Below are positions 4,972 through 5,189 of a stretch of DNA of 5,189 bases, piece after piece. Source of the DNA: Caldisericia bacterium (GTDB lineage Bacteria; Caldisericota; Caldisericia; UBA6126); assembly GCA_028708485.1 (NCBI GenBank), contig JAQVYZ010000094.1:1-5189 (forward strand). The letters run 5' to 3'. The stretch's first letter is position 1. Each line of letters opens with the position of its first letter. The notes under the pieces were generated by a model. That model was not told the DNA's origin. It was given only the letters and a program-made list of their open reading frames with translations, and did no database searches. The translations under genes were made by a program, and so were the position numbers.

Positions 4972-5189
4972 GGTTTTTTCTCTCTGCAAAAACCTTCATG
5001 GAAGCATTTTGGGTAAAGGTACAAGGCAAGTTCAGGGTAAGTATGCTGGATGATGGAACGAATACGCCAGAACAGGTGACGGATTTCCCATTGCGACTTC
5101 ATACACAGTCGAAGCTCCATAGCATGTATCAGCACCCGGTAGTTCATTGTCATAAAAAGAGAAGTGTTGGTAGCGTTGGGTAACAGGAA
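4908..5189 (-). CDS. Partial open frame of unknown function, entering from right edge
   Basis: A minus-strand frame is open from the right edge for 93 codons and stops with TAA at 4910-4908, 48 bases before the first DRTGG gene. I do not recognise the product. The first in-frame ATG is at 5153, but the frame is also open upstream, so the true start may lie outside the window. The C-terminal half is basic and contains cysteines (YPKCFHEGFCREKKPC), followed by a lysine run (LKKKKTC). That could suggest a metal-binding patch, but no known family is evident. Another minus-strand frame over 5187-5030 is also open and protein-like, so a decayed or frameshifted gene is possible. No signal peptide or membrane segment is visible. 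Confidence that this is a real gene is low. Confidence 0.3.
   Translation of the reverse strand, partial: FLLPNATNTSLFMTMNYRVLIHAMELRLCMKSQWEIRHLFWRIRSIIQHTYPELALYLYPKCFHEGFCREKKPCKLLSVFLKKKKTCDIPSLR

Noticed and set aside
4951..4975. Possible hairpin from ACCG...CGGT near the end of the right-edge frame
   Set aside because: The stem is only 4 bp with a 13-base loop and no proper T-run on the relevant strand, so it is too weak to call a terminator.
4021..5183. Plus-strand frames at 4021-4365, 4564-5016 and 4998-5183
   Set aside because: The first two are mostly antisense to the DRTGG and ATPase genes. The third has no recognisable domain and no convincing ribosome site, and overlaps the right-edge minus-strand frame.

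Overview
The window is almost entirely one tightly packed operon on the minus strand, read from right to left. It encodes the NAD(P)H-oxidising side and the accessory genes of an Hnd/Hym/Hyd-type [FeFe]-hydrogenase, probably electron-bifurcating. The catalytic [FeFe] subunit (HndD/HymC/HydA) is not in the window and would be expected beyond the left edge. Strong AGGAGG-type ribosome binding sites, moderate-to-low GC by eye, and the DRTGG / anti-sigma-like ATPase / NuoE / NuoF gene set suggest an anaerobic clostridial Firmicute. A Peptococcaceae-like organism would fit, but genus cannot be fixed from this sequence.

Layout in transcription order. (1) 5189-4908: an open frame entering from the right edge, unrecognised and weakly supported. 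(2) 4907-4860: a short gap with an extended -10 promoter-like sequence. (3) Regulatory or accessory block: DRTGG protein (4859-4494), RsbW-like ATPase (4509-4048), second DRTGG protein (4070-3717). (4) First redox block: NuoE/HndA-like [2Fe-2S] protein (3730-3257), a second GHKL ATPase (3254-2694), an HndB-like thioredoxin-fold ferredoxin (2701-2327), and a NuoF/HndC-like flavoprotein (2327-666). (5) Second redox block: another NuoE-like protein (691-257) and the start of another NuoF-like protein running off the left edge (260-1). Adjacent genes overlap by 1 to 26 bases or lie 2 bases apart, so the set is very probably co-transcribed and translationally coupled. No terminator, tRNA, rRNA, CRISPR array or insertion sequence was seen.

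How it would work: the NuoF-like subunits bind FMN and NAD(P)H. The NuoE-like subunits and the N-terminal domain of the first NuoF-like subunit carry [2Fe-2S] clusters, and electrons would pass between NAD(P)H, ferredoxin and the distal hydrogenase subunit. The ATPases and DRTGG proteins probably sense or regulate, but their partners are unknown.

The most striking observation is a patchwork of cluster loss. The HndB-like protein has no cysteine at all. The second NuoF-like protein has replaced all four [2Fe-2S] ligands in its N-terminal domain (A11, S16, S48, E52), in perfect gapless register with the intact first copy (C11, C16, C48, C52). The first NuoF-like protein keeps those ligands but lacks the C-terminal two-[4Fe-4S] ferredoxin domain of classical HydB/HndC, and its shortened end overlaps the second NuoE gene. 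This suggests duplication followed by division of labour between two diaphorase modules.
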